This document shows positions 44,736 to 52,858 of a DNA stretch of 64,000 nt, in pieces (the stretch's first letter is position 1; every line of letters starts with the position of its first letter). The notes beneath the pieces were generated by a model. It was not told the origin of the DNA. It was given only the letters and a program-made list of their open reading frames with translations, and did no database searches. The stretch lies in NCBI GenBank assembly GCA_020439745.1, contig JAGQSC010000021.1, positions 124,001 through 188,000 on the forward strand. The letters are read 5' to 3'. Made by a program: the position numbers and the translations under genes. Origin of the DNA: Acidobacteriota bacterium. Lineage in GTDB: Bacteria > Acidobacteriota > Holophagae > Acanthopleuribacterales > Acanthopleuribacteraceae.

Positions 44736-45730
44736 TTCAGGTTGAAACTCAGATCCAATGTCACGATGAGTGGTCTGTGATCGGACACGGTGAACAAGTC
44801 TCGCTTTTTGAAGTGTTGCGTGTCCCAAAGTGGTTCCACATGCGTGTGGATGCTCTCATTGTTGTCTTGGGGTGGGCGGATCAGGGATCTCGAAACCAAG
44901 ATGTGATCAATGAGGTTGTATTCACCCCGGAAATTATACGTCCAACGGTCACTCCAATGTTGGGGTAGCACGTACTTGCGATCGGCTGTTTGGATGAGTG
45001 CCTCAAAAAGATCGTCGCGCCCGCGGATACGGCGAATCGCAGGTTGACCAATGTGATCGTTGAGGTCTCCAGCTACGATCACGTGCTCACCGTTCATGAG
45101 GTAAGGCAAATAGGAACGTCGAATAATCGTGGCCTGGGCAACGCGTTTTTCGTCTTTTTCATGACCGCCCAACTCGCTGGTGAGATGGGTTACGAAGAGG
45201 TGGACTTTGTGGCTGCCCAGTCGGACGACTACATGTAAACCCTTGTCGACGGTTGCCTCATCCTCGGTATAGGGCTCATCCATTTCTGCATCGTAGAATG
45301 CGACCCCGTCAATGCGCTCCGATATCACGTCCAATGGGAATCGTGAAAGAACGGCGACGTTTTGACCGGTGTGTGTATCAGCCGATTTGGCCGCGGACAT
45401 GTAGGCAAAGGTCCGCCCATGTTTTGCAAATGCATCTTGCAGCAGCTTCACTTCTTCGGCCGTACCAACTTCCGTGAAACACCAGATATCCACGTCCAAA
45501 GGCACCAGAGCTTTCGCAACCGCATCCGTAGCTTCCATGAGTTTGGCGTGTCTGAATCCTGGCTTGGACCAGGCCTCAATATCGGCAGGCTCTTCCAGTT
45601 CAAAGCGATAACCATACTTGATATGTATTTTGTTTTCGTTGAGAAATTCGGCATTAAACGTGCCCATGGTGACGGAGCTACCGGCGGCCAAACAGGGCGA
45701 AATCATCAGAATGAAGCAAAGGTATTTCAT
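44732..45730 (-). CDS. Exported endonuclease/exonuclease/phosphatase family protein
   Basis: Secreted EEP-fold hydrolase of 332 aa with a signal peptide (MKYLCFILMISPCLAAG). Catalytic signatures are TFNAEFL, FTEVG (metal-binding Glu), HLTSELGG, GDLNDHIGQP and the terminal SDHRPL. The substrate could be DNA, RNA or phosphoesters; the export signal suggests nutrient scavenging. First gene of the operon with LOG, DUF2797 and the unknown gene. A consensus TATAAT on the minus strand (45760-45765) lies upstream, without a good -35. Confidence 0.87.
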   Translation of the reverse strand: MKYLCFILMISPCLAAGSSVTMGTFNAEFLNENKIHIKYGYRFELEEPADIEAWSKPGFRHAKLMEATDAVAKALVPLDVDIWCFTEVGTAEEVKLLQDAFAKHGRTFAYMSAAKSADTHTGQNVAVLSRFPLDVISERIDGVAFYDAEMDEPYTEDEATVDKGLHVVVRLGSHKVHLFVTHLTSELGGHEKDEKRVAQATIIRRSYLPYLMNGEHVIVAGDLNDHIGQPAIRRIRGRDDLFEALIQTADRKYVLPQHWSDRWTYNFRGEYNLIDHILVSRSLIRPPQDNNESIHTHVEPLWDTQHFKKRDLFTVSDHRPLIVTLDLSFNLK

Positions 45731-45832
45731 GGTCCCTCATCTATGCAAAGTGGCAGGACATTATAGCGGCACTCTAGCCTTCAACGTTCAGCTTCCGCGA
45801 ACGCATCATCACTTTTGGGTAGGTCGCTTGAC

Positions 45833-47095
45833 CTAATCACCCAGGGTGGGGAAGAGTGGCACCATATCGCCGCGTCGGTAAATCTTGCGATCACCCAAAT
45901 TGGAAATCATGCCGGACTGAAGCTGGTAGCGAATCCGGGAAACGATGTAATCAAAGTTCTGCCGCACGTTTGAGGGCTGTACGTCGGCAAAAAGGCGCTC
46001 AATGGATTGAAGTTGCGCCAGCAGGGCGTCCTGCGTATTCACTGCAACCTTCTTTTTCTTCGGCTGTGGGGTGGCTTCTTTTTGGGTGCGCTTCTCTTTC
46101 AGGCCGCTGAGAATGTATAGCTCGTTCAATTCGTCCTGGAAGTCTTCCTTGTGTTCGGGTGTGGCCTTGGGTTCCGGTTCGGGACTCAATAAATAGGGGA
46201 TCCGGCTGCTGTTGGCTTGATGATACGACTCAGATTCAATGATCCAACCCAAGTTTTGAATGCGTAGACGGGGTGACAACATCTGAGTTAGCTGCGCCAC
46301 AAACGGTTCAATGACTTGCGTATATGAATTCTCCAGTCCATCAAAACGGTTGAGGACATAAAAGACGTCGAAGTTGTCGATCATGGATTGGAGCAATAGG
46401 GAAACCGGGTGGCCCGGAAATTCTTGGTGGACCCGCCGGTAGAAAGCATCCAGATTTTCAATGTGGTCACTGTAGGAATCTTCGGTCTCGTCAATTAGAT
46501 TTTTCACTTGAGCATAGTCGAGTTTGCCTTGAGGGAACTGCTGAAAAAGAGGCGAACCGGGATAGAACAGTGAGCGCAGTCGGCGGAATATCAAGGTCTT
46601 GACGATGTTAGAGGCAGCCAACGTGGCTGCTGGGTGCGACGGCGTAAACACCAAGACGCCACTATTGGTGGTGGGTAAGAAGTCCAGCACGGCTGGGTCG
46701 ATTCCAGCTTTCAAGTCCAAAACCACGTATGCGGCGTCTAACTGGTTGATCGCATCGATCAGTCGATCACGTGCACGCTGGTTCATGTTGGCGATTTCAT
46801 CAACCAGATGCAGGGGTGCTGCGATGAACCCAAATTGCTTGTATTCGCCTCGTGGATCAAGGGCAGGGCTCAAAGGCGTGATACATTGAGTGAGTGGTGT
46901 CTCTTTGCGAAAGAAATGGTAGAGATCGTTGGCGACAGGTGTGTTGATGACGCTGCGGACAGACGAGGTTCCGGTGTCCAAATCAATCAATACGGTTCGT
47001 CCGTATTGGGCGAGCGAAAGTGCAAGGTTAACCGCAAACGTGGTCTTGCCCACGCCGCCCTTACCCGAAGATACCGGGATAATCCTTTTGTGCAT
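45833..47095 (-). CDS. MinD/ParA-like P-loop ATPase with long C-terminal extension
   Basis: SIMIBI-class ATPase of 420 aa with a deviant Walker A SSGKGGVGKTT, switch I DLDTGTSSV and Walker B VVLDLKAGID. The middle (VLNRFDGLENSYTQVIEPF) resembles FlhG/MinD proteins that handle polar structures. A C-terminal part of about 120 residues with a Lys-rich segment (QPKKKKVAVN) has no match I recognise. No flagellar, min or par partner lies nearby; the neighbour is a divergent PP2C phosphatase. ATG 47095 follows GAGGCGCAGTAGT. Confidence 0.82.
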   Translation of the reverse strand: MHKRIIPVSSGKGGVGKTTFAVNLALSLAQYGRTVLIDLDTGTSSVRSVINTPVANDLYHFFRKETPLTQCITPLSPALDPRGEYKQFGFIAAPLHLVDEIANMNQRARDRLIDAINQLDAAYVVLDLKAGIDPAVLDFLPTTNSGVLVFTPSHPAATLAASNIVKTLIFRRLRSLFYPGSPLFQQFPQGKLDYAQVKNLIDETEDSYSDHIENLDAFYRRVHQEFPGHPVSLLLQSMIDNFDVFYVLNRFDGLENSYTQVIEPFVAQLTQMLSPRLRIQNLGWIIESESYHQANSSRIPYLLSPEPEPKATPEHKEDFQDELNELYILSGLKEKRTQKEATPQPKKKKVAVNTQDALLAQLQSIERLFADVQPSNVRQNFDYIVSRIRYQLQSGMISNLGDRKIYRRGDMVPLFPTLGD

Positions 47096-47247
47096 ACTAC
47101 TGCGCCTCAAGCCTTTGTAAAGGCAGACCCCGAACGAATTGCGTTGCAGGGCATCTTATCACGATGTGTGATCTGATCATGATGACCAGATCGAATTTAC
47201 GTGGTAGTTCATGGTTCACATGGAATACGAAACTGGATAGGGTTAAA

Positions 47248-48387
47248 ATGCCATTGAATGTTGGTTCCTCCATGAAGTTCATTCGCAACCTCAAAGCCAT
47301 GATGTCTCGGTCGTCCGAAGATGAGACCGATCAGATCATTGCGCCTTCCGAGACTTTTGTTGTCGCGGCAGAGGGCGTTGTGCTCAACGGAGATGGATGC
47401 TCGTCGCTCCACGCGAAGATCTTTGAATTTCAGTGTGCCGATGGTTCAGTGGGCGCCGCCGCCACCGATGTAGGCATGGGCAAAGTACCGAACGAAGATG
47501 CCGTCGTCATTGTGCCTCGGTCATCGTTTGTATCGGTGATCGATGGAGTGGGCGGTTATTGGGGTGGACAGCACGCCGCATCGTTTTTTGGCGAGGGCAT
47601 GCGACGTTTCCCGGACGATTGCGATCAAGCCATCCACTACGCACAAAGTCAGTTAAAAGCGATGAAGTTTGAGGAAAGCCTGAAACTATACGGCAGCAGC
47701 GCATGTTTCATCTCGGCGCGTATCTTTGTGGAGGAGGGTAAGCGGTGGCTGCGTATCGCCCAGACAGGTGATTGCCGACTCATGGTGTTTCGTGCCAATG
47801 GCGATTTGATCGAGTCTGAGGATGAGTCGTATGTCAACGATCTGGTCTCCAAAGAATTGATATCGCCGGACCAATCGACCTATCACGAACTGCGAAACAG
47901 AATCACTAATTCCTTGCGGCTAGCCTTCAAGAACAACGTCAGTCTCAATCCAAAACTCATATTGAACGGGGTTCGCAGAAGTCTGGATACGCCTCTTGAG
48001 TTGTTTCCAGGAGACCGCATTTGTATGGTCTCAGACGGGATTGCCGATAACTTGACGGCCCGAGAAGTGCGGGATCTTATCCGCGAAAAGACGCCAAAAG
48101 AGAGCATCGAGGTAATATCCGAGGTGACAGGTAGGCGTATGGCCTTTGGCTCGAGAATCATCGACGATCTGGTACGAAGTTTCCTGATGAACCAAGAGAA
48201 CATCGCCGAAGATAAGACGTTGGATGCCGCGATGCTCAAGATCCGCGATCACAGCAGTCAATACCACTGGCTTTACAACGCCATATTCCATCGTGCCAGA
48301 CATAGCCTTGGCAGATTTCCCGATGGTTTTGTGAGCAAACCCAGCCAGGATAATCGCGCGATGGCGGTTTTTGACATCCCTTCTTAG
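47248..48387 (+). CDS. PP2C-type protein phosphatase
   Basis: Ser/Thr phosphatase of about 379 aa. PPM metal motifs are seen in order: TDVGMGKVPNEDAV, SVIDGVGGYWGG, AQTGDCRLMVF, VSDGIADN, and a late Asp-Asn in QDNRAMAVFD. It is more divergent than standard bacterial PrpC, with an insertion around YHELRNRITNSLRLAF. The start is uncertain: ATG 47248 has AGGG nearby, ATG 47272 and several upstream ATGs are possible, and none has a strong SD. It is divergent from the MinD-like ATPase across 152 bp. No kinase partner is seen. The last 4 bp overlap the convergent hydrolase gene. Confidence 0.8.
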   Translation: MPLNVGSSMKFIRNLKAMMSRSSEDETDQIIAPSETFVVAAEGVVLNGDGCSSLHAKIFEFQCADGSVGAAATDVGMGKVPNEDAVVIVPRSSFVSVIDGVGGYWGGQHAASFFGEGMRRFPDDCDQAIHYAQSQLKAMKFEESLKLYGSSACFISARIFVEEGKRWLRIAQTGDCRLMVFRANGDLIESEDESYVNDLVSKELISPDQSTYHELRNRITNSLRLAFKNNVSLNPKLILNGVRRSLDTPLELFPGDRICMVSDGIADNLTAREVRDLIREKTPKESIEVISEVTGRRMAFGSRIIDDLVRSFLMNQENIAEDKTLDAAMLKIRDHSSQYHWLYNAIFHRARHSLGRFPDGFVSKPSQDNRAMAVFDIPS

Positions 48388-49289
48388 CCTTTCTGATGGC
48401 GAGGAACTGTGGCTTGTCGGGGATCTGAGTGTTCCCAGTCCGCGAGAATCGCTCTCAGTGCCGCAATGAATGCTAATGGCTGATCAAGGATCAGATGGTG
48501 GTGCGCTTGGGGTATCTCAATGAGGGGCGCCACTCGATTGAGTGCCTGGTACATGAACTTACTTGTTTCTGGCGGTACCACGGTAGAGAACTCGCCACGC
48601 ATCATGGCAATCCGGCATTTCACCTTGGGCAGGCATTCCGCGAGGGGCTCACGCGTATAGTTGACGAATAGATTAGGATCGAACTTCCAGGTCCAGCCAG
48701 CGTCGGTTTGCTTGATAGATGTTCTTGCAATGTGTTGCATGATGTACTTGTTGTCACATGGCTGTTCAGGAACCAAACGGAAGCGGGACATGGCTTCTTC
48801 GGGGGTAGCATAGACCTTCGCACTTCGAAAACTCTTTCCATATTGACCCTCACGTGACTCTGGGTCCTGCTGGCGGACCGGTGAATCTACGATCACGGCA
48901 CCCCCAAACATGTCTTGCCAGCGTGCGGCTGCAGCTAGGCTCACCAGTCCGCCCATGCTGTGACCAACTAAGATGGGCCGTGCAGCGAAGGGAACGGTGT
49001 GGCACACGGCATGGATATCTTCAGCAAATCGCGATACGGAATAATGGTCGCGCCAATCCGATTCTCCGTGTCCCGAAAGGTCTATGGCGACGACGTAATA
49101 ATGGTGCGTCAGCAGGGGGGCCAGAAATTGCCACCAACCCAAATGAGCCACCCCACCATGAACCAGAACAATCCCTGGCAGATGGGAATCGCCCCAACAC
49201 CGGTAATGGATCCTTCGCCCTTCAAGGTCCGCGTACGCATCTGTGTATGCCATGGAAAGGCTGGTCTCAAACCATTTGGGAACGTTCAT
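48384..49289 (-). CDS. Alpha/beta-fold hydrolase
   Basis: Hydrolase of 301 aa of the epoxide hydrolase/haloperoxidase-like group. It has the oxyanion HGGVAHLGWW, VVAIDLSGHGESDW, the nucleophile elbow GHSMGG, and the catalytic His in AHHHLILDQP. It is probably cytoplasmic as there is no signal peptide. The substrate is unknown. ATG 49289 has GAGGTGTTCA upstream; the frame continues to 49319 without an SD. Confidence 0.87.
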   Translation of the reverse strand: MNVPKWFETSLSMAYTDAYADLEGRRIHYRCWGDSHLPGIVLVHGGVAHLGWWQFLAPLLTHHYYVVAIDLSGHGESDWRDHYSVSRFAEDIHAVCHTVPFAARPILVGHSMGGLVSLAAAARWQDMFGGAVIVDSPVRQQDPESREGQYGKSFRSAKVYATPEEAMSRFRLVPEQPCDNKYIMQHIARTSIKQTDAGWTWKFDPNLFVNYTREPLAECLPKVKCRIAMMRGEFSTVVPPETSKFMYQALNRVAPLIEIPQAHHHLILDQPLAFIAALRAILADWEHSDPRQATVPRHQKG

Positions 49290-49324
49290 TGAACACCTCG
49301 TCAGGGTGCATTTAAACACATGTT

Positions 49325-49816
49325 ATGCTCGAATCCATGGAGAGCAGGCGCGCGTACTTTTTTGGATCAAAGGGCAATTTGTTGCGGGCTCATCAATGGG
49401 GTGCAGAAGGCCATGCCGTTGCGTTATTTCTGGGCGGAGGTTTAGAAAGTTGGATGAAACAGGTTAGCGAACACCTGTTGACGGTTGTGCATCTGAATGA
49501 GAAAGACCTGTCTGTTGCTGATATACAAGCTGCTTACAGCTATCTATCCAATCACATTGGGCCTGTGCGCTTGGTGGCAGCCTCCGGGGATTTGGCCAAC
49601 ATGTGTGTGCTTGCTGGCAAGAGGTGGCCAAGTCAAACGAGACTCGCAGCATGCGACCCAACTCCGGATGACGACGTGGAAAAGGAACTGCGTCATACGC
49701 GCCGCTCATTATTTGTGAGTCCGGCTGAAGGTGCATGGGCTGAAGGTGCGAAATCCTGCCTGCTTGGCGAATCAATTCAATTTGAGGATTGGTTCCTGCG
49801 AGGCGAAAATGAGTGA
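49325..49816 (+). CDS. Hypothetical protein, possibly a reduced alpha/beta-hydrolase-like fold
   Basis: Protein of 163 aa that I do not recognise. Strand-like pieces (AVALFLGGG, LLTVVHLNE, VRLVAASGDLANM) separated by helices suggest an alpha/beta Rossmann-like fold, and the spacing recalls a hydrolase without its Ser elbow (AASGDL in place of GxSxG). No signal peptide or membrane segment is seen. Start ATG 49325 or 49337; no strong SD. The next gene begins inside its last codons, so it is probably a real, coupled gene. No function can be given. Confidence 0.55.
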   Translation: MLESMESRRAYFFGSKGNLLRAHQWGAEGHAVALFLGGGLESWMKQVSEHLLTVVHLNEKDLSVADIQAAYSYLSNHIGPVRLVAASGDLANMCVLAGKRWPSQTRLAACDPTPDDDVEKELRHTRRSLFVSPAEGAWAEGAKSCLLGESIQFEDWFLRGENE

Positions 49817-50744
49817 ATGGCTGGATCTCTTTGTGACGGCATTTCAGCAATATGCGAGCTACATGTGGCGGGAAATCACGCACCCTCATTGGCATAATTA
49901 TTTTTATTGGTTGATAGCCATCTCATTGGCAGTTTATGGCTGGGAGTTGATTCAGCCATGGCGGGTGTATCAGGCCCGCTTGCGCCGTGATTTTTGGCTG
50001 GATGCTTTCTATATGTTCTTCAATTTTTTTATCTTTTCACTGGTGGGATACCACGCGGCCAGTGAAGTGGCGGTCCATGCGTTTCGCGACATGTTGACTA
50101 TGATAGGCGTGGAACATACGATAGCGATTCGATTGAATCAATGGCCCGTTTGGTCGCAGCTCCTAGCCTTATTTGTAGTCCGTGATTTTATTCACTTCAA
50201 TGTCCATCGGCTGTTGCATCGGGTGCCATTCCTCTGGCGATTCCACCAGGTGCATCATTCCATTGTTGAAATGGGATTTGCCGGTCATCTTCGTTACCAC
50301 TGGATGGAAAACGTGGTCTACCGCAGCCTTGAATACATACCCCTTGCCATGATTGGGTTCGGCATACAGGAGTTCATCATCGTGCATCTAGCGGCCTTAA
50401 GTATCGGCCACTTGAACCATGCCAACCTCGTGCTGCCTTTGGGGCCACTTCGCTTCCTGTTCAACTCGCCTCAAATGCATATTTGGCATCACGTGAAACA
50501 ACTGCCCGAAGACCATCCCTATGGCATCAACTTCGGCATCAGTTTGTCCTTATGGGATTACCTGTTTGGCACCGCCTGCATCCCATCCAATGGTCGCGAC
50601 ATCGAACTCGGTTTTCCTGGCGATGAAAGCTTTCCGCGTGACTTTGTATCTCACATCATCTGGGGGTTCAGACGGACCAAGAATTCAGTGCATGGCGTTC
50701 CAGATCCACTTGTCGGCCAGCATGGCTATCAGCAGAAGCGGTAG
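49809..50744 (+). CDS. Sterol desaturase/fatty acid hydroxylase superfamily protein
   Basis: Membrane di-iron oxygenase of 311 aa with four or so transmembrane helices. The His boxes are HFNVHRLLH, WRFHQVHHS and MHIWHH, plus an extra GHLNHAN, as in the FA_hydroxylase family. It would hydroxylate or desaturate a lipid; the substrate is unknown. ATG 49809 with GAGGCGAAA overlaps the previous gene. The C-terminal 60 bp overlap the 3' end of the convergent heme O synthase gene. Confidence 0.87.
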   Translation: MSEWLDLFVTAFQQYASYMWREITHPHWHNYFYWLIAISLAVYGWELIQPWRVYQARLRRDFWLDAFYMFFNFFIFSLVGYHAASEVAVHAFRDMLTMIGVEHTIAIRLNQWPVWSQLLALFVVRDFIHFNVHRLLHRVPFLWRFHQVHHSIVEMGFAGHLRYHWMENVVYRSLEYIPLAMIGFGIQEFIIVHLAALSIGHLNHANLVLPLGPLRFLFNSPQMHIWHHVKQLPEDHPYGINFGISLSLWDYLFGTACIPSNGRDIELGFPGDESFPRDFVSHIIWGFRRTKNSVHGVPDPLVGQHGYQQKR

Positions 50745-51551
50745 ATAGGCAGACAATGAAACAAAGAATAGCTTAGCCTGCCGCTCGTTCTTGGTGATCG
50801 CATAGGCAACGGCGCGATAAAATAACCAGCCGCCCAATACCGAGGCGCTCATGGCATAAAACCAGTCAGCCAGATAGAAGACGTTGGGCATGAGGCTTGC
50901 CGGGATAAGAATGACGATGTGAAGCAGGATCTGTCGCGTGGCTGTCACATTGGATGCCACCACAGGTAGCTGACGCATGCCCGCTTTCAAGTAATCGTCC
51001 CGATGCCTAATGGCAATGATCAGAGCATGGGGAATCTGCCACAAAAACAGAATCATAAATAAGAACCAGCCACCCAAATCCATGGCATTTCGAGCCGCCA
51101 ACCAACCCATGACAGGGAGTAGCGCGCCCGGAATGGCACCCACGAAACTGGATAAGCTGGTGGTGTATTTGAGGGGCGTGTATAGGTATAGGTATGATAG
51201 GCCACACATCATGGTGGCCATGCTGCTTGCCCGATTCACGAATAACCAGAGCCATACATAACCAACCACCATCAGGACCCACCCGAAGATCAGGGCTTGG
51301 GTGGCGGAAACGCGTCCGGATGGGATGGGTCGACTGCTGGTGCGCGTCATCACGGCATCCCGTCGGCGCTCGAGATGTTGGTTCAATGCCAGTGAACCCG
51401 CGGCTGCCACCGCAGTCCCAAAGGCCAAATGACCCAATAACACCCATCGCAGGGGTCCCAGTTCAGCGATCAGGTAACCGGTACAAGTCGTGAAGATAAT
51501 GACCACCAGAGCTCTGGGCTTGGTCAGTTCGAAATAGGCCTTGATGTTCAT
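50685..51551 (-). CDS. cyoE: Protoheme IX farnesyltransferase (heme O synthase)
   Basis: UbiA-superfamily membrane prenyltransferase of 288 aa with about nine helices, which makes heme O for heme-copper oxidases. The hallmark N-x-x-x-E-R-R-R-D-A-x-M-x-R-T motif (NQHLERRRDAVMTRT), RPIPSGR and LYTPLKYTTSL are all present. No cytochrome oxidase genes are in the window. There is little SD before ATG 51551, and an extended -10 lies only about 10 bp upstream, so the mRNA may be leaderless. Confidence 0.93.
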   Translation of the reverse strand: MNIKAYFELTKPRALVVIIFTTCTGYLIAELGPLRWVLLGHLAFGTAVAAAGSLALNQHLERRRDAVMTRTSSRPIPSGRVSATQALIFGWVLMVVGYVWLWLFVNRASSMATMMCGLSYLYLYTPLKYTTSLSSFVGAIPGALLPVMGWLAARNAMDLGGWFLFMILFLWQIPHALIIAIRHRDDYLKAGMRQLPVVASNVTATRQILLHIVILIPASLMPNVFYLADWFYAMSASVLGGWLFYRAVAYAITKNERQAKLFFVSLSAYLPLLLIAMLADKWIWNAMH

Positions 51552-51560
51552 GAGCGGCCC

Positions 51561-51569
51561 ATTCTAGCA
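51561..51569 (-). promoter_or_regulatory. Extended -10 promoter of cyoE
   Basis: Minus strand TGC-TAGAAT (hexamer 51561-51566), with CTGACA 19 bp further upstream. Transcription would begin near 51554, three bases before the start codon. Confidence 0.5.
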
Positions 51570-51669
51570 AGCTTACCGTCCCCTATGTCAGGGAGAACTG
51601 ACGTTCGAAGCACGGGTGACCGACGCAACCACTACCACCCCCCTAAACATTGCTACGCCATGAGCCCAG

Positions 51670-51714
51670 TTGACTGCTACATTGTTACCAATGTAACATG
51701 TGTCACGAGGTGAC
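51670..51714 (+). promoter_or_regulatory. Promoter with nested palindromes for the small-protein/NADAR operon
   Basis: TTGACT (51670-51675), an 18-bp spacer and TAACAT (51694-51699). The spacer holds the perfect palindrome TACATTG-TTAC-CAATGTA (51678-51695), which interlocks with TGTTAC-CAAT-GTAACA (51683-51698). A third palindrome, GTCAC-GAG-GTGAC (51702-51714), contains the ribosome-binding site. This arrangement fits repressor binding between -35 and -10. Confidence 0.6.
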
Positions 51715-51716
51715 TT

Positions 51717-51974
51717 TTGAAGCGTGTGACGCGTGTGCAGACTGGAGTACGCATGGAGAAGCGAATCCTCAAAGTGCTCAAGATGATTGCGGAACATCAC
51801 GAGATCTCGTTGGGCGATTTGCTGGAGGGGATTGTGCTCCATGCGTTTGAAGGGCGGTGTCCGTTTGATGACGCGTCGCTACACATGATCGCCAAAATGA
51901 AAGAGATCTTTGACTTGGATCTGACGGCTGCAGACAGTCACTTGCTGTCCGAAACCGATGACATGGAGTTATGA
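51717..51974 (+). CDS. Small helical protein, possible ribbon-helix-helix-like regulator
   Basis: Protein of 85 aa beginning TTG 51717 behind GAGGTGACTT (ATG 51753 is an alternative). The core GVRMEKRILKVLKMIAEHHE and ISLGDLLEGIVLHAFEG has the strand-helix-helix rhythm seen in ribbon-helix-helix proteins, and the C-terminus is acidic. This is only a resemblance; no DNA-binding residues can be proven. It is the first gene after a palindrome-rich promoter, so autoregulation is a reasonable guess. The next gene starts 1 bp after its stop. Confidence 0.55.
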   Translation: MKRVTRVQTGVRMEKRILKVLKMIAEHHEISLGDLLEGIVLHAFEGRCPFDDASLHMIAKMKEIFDLDLTAADSHLLSETDDMEL

Positions 51975-51975
51975 C

Positions 51976-52404
51976 ATGAATCAACCTGCTCAAGATGATG
52001 TGCAATTCTTGAACGCCTTTAATTCATGTGAGTTGCCCCTGGAAGCGTTTGGCCATCGCCAGCATCTACAGTTGGCGTACGTGCTCTTATGTTCCAACCC
52101 ACCGATTCAAACCCATGGTTTGGTGCGGCAGGGGTTGCAACGATTCTTGAGCCATCACGGTGTGCCGCAAGTCAAGTATCACGAAACACTGACGGCTGCC
52201 TGGGTGATGGCTGTGTTCCATTTCATGAACCAGCGGGGCCCCTTCCGCACTTTTGATGCGTTTATTGAGGCCTGTCCAGAGCTCATAGATACGCGTATTA
52301 TGAACACACACTATTCGACCGAACAGTTGGGCTCTTCCGCTGCACGTTTGGAGGTGGTTGCACCGGACCGGGCACCCATACCTGCGTTTGGCATGTTGAT
52401 GTGA
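51976..52404 (+). CDS. Conserved hypothetical protein, helical, His-rich
   Basis: Protein of 142 aa that I cannot assign. The segment FNSCELPLEAFGHRQHLQLAYVLL, with closely spaced His residues, is reminiscent of a widespread family of small uncharacterised proteins, and KYHETLTAAWVMAVFHFM continues the helical pattern; the His residues could bind metal. ATG 51976 has GGAGTTATGAC upstream and lies 1 bp after the previous stop. The NADAR gene follows 9 bp downstream. Confidence 0.6.
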   Translation: MNQPAQDDVQFLNAFNSCELPLEAFGHRQHLQLAYVLLCSNPPIQTHGLVRQGLQRFLSHHGVPQVKYHETLTAAWVMAVFHFMNQRGPFRTFDAFIEACPELIDTRIMNTHYSTEQLGSSAARLEVVAPDRAPIPAFGMLM

Positions 52405-52413
52405 GGAGACTTG

Positions 52414-52842
52414 GTGGAAGTTGGACTCGATCGGACCCAATTGATGGCCGCCATGGACGCAGGCCTGATCCCCAAGTTCGTCTTTTTTTGGGGTCATCGG
52501 CAGCGCGGAAGACTACGCACAGGTCCCTGGTGTTTCAGCCAATGGTGGTCGTCGCCTTTTGAAGAAAGTGGATACACATATCCCACCGCTGAGCACTTCA
52601 TCATGGCCCAAAAAGCCGCGTTGTTTGGCGATGAACCCATCTGGCAACAAATCATGGAGACGGAAGAACCCGGTCACGCCAAGGCCTTGGTTGAGGCCAG
52701 TCCCCATGACCGGATTTGGGGTATTGGCATGGCTGCCAGCGATCCCGCTTCGCTGTCACCTCATCTGTGGCGGGGAGACAACCTCTTGGGCTTTGTGTTG
52801 ATGGAAGTACGCGCCCTATTGCGGAATGGCGGTGACCTGTAG
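52414..52842 (+). CDS. NADAR (YbiA-like) domain protein
   Basis: Protein of 142 aa of the NADAR family, whose members hydrolyse N-glycosidic bonds of riboflavin intermediates or remove ADP-ribose from guanine in nucleic acids. Recognisable are FSQWWSSPFEESGYTYPTAEHFIMAQKA across the active region, with Glu and Trp in the usual places, and DRIWGIGMAASDP and WRGDNLLGFVLMEVR. GTG 52414 has GAGGAG at 5-bp spacing; TTG 52411 is the less favourable alternative. No DarT-type toxin gene is adjacent. Third gene of the palindrome-controlled operon. Confidence 0.88.
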   Translation: MEVGLDRTQLMAAMDAGLIPKFVFFWGHRQRGRLRTGPWCFSQWWSSPFEESGYTYPTAEHFIMAQKAALFGDEPIWQQIMETEEPGHAKALVEASPHDRIWGIGMAASDPASLSPHLWRGDNLLGFVLMEVRALLRNGGDL

Positions 52843-52858
52843 CTAGCAGTGCAGCTTG

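Noticed and set aside
52414-52842. DarT-NADAR toxin-antitoxin pair
   Set aside because: No DarT-like ADP-ribosyltransferase motif in either neighbour.
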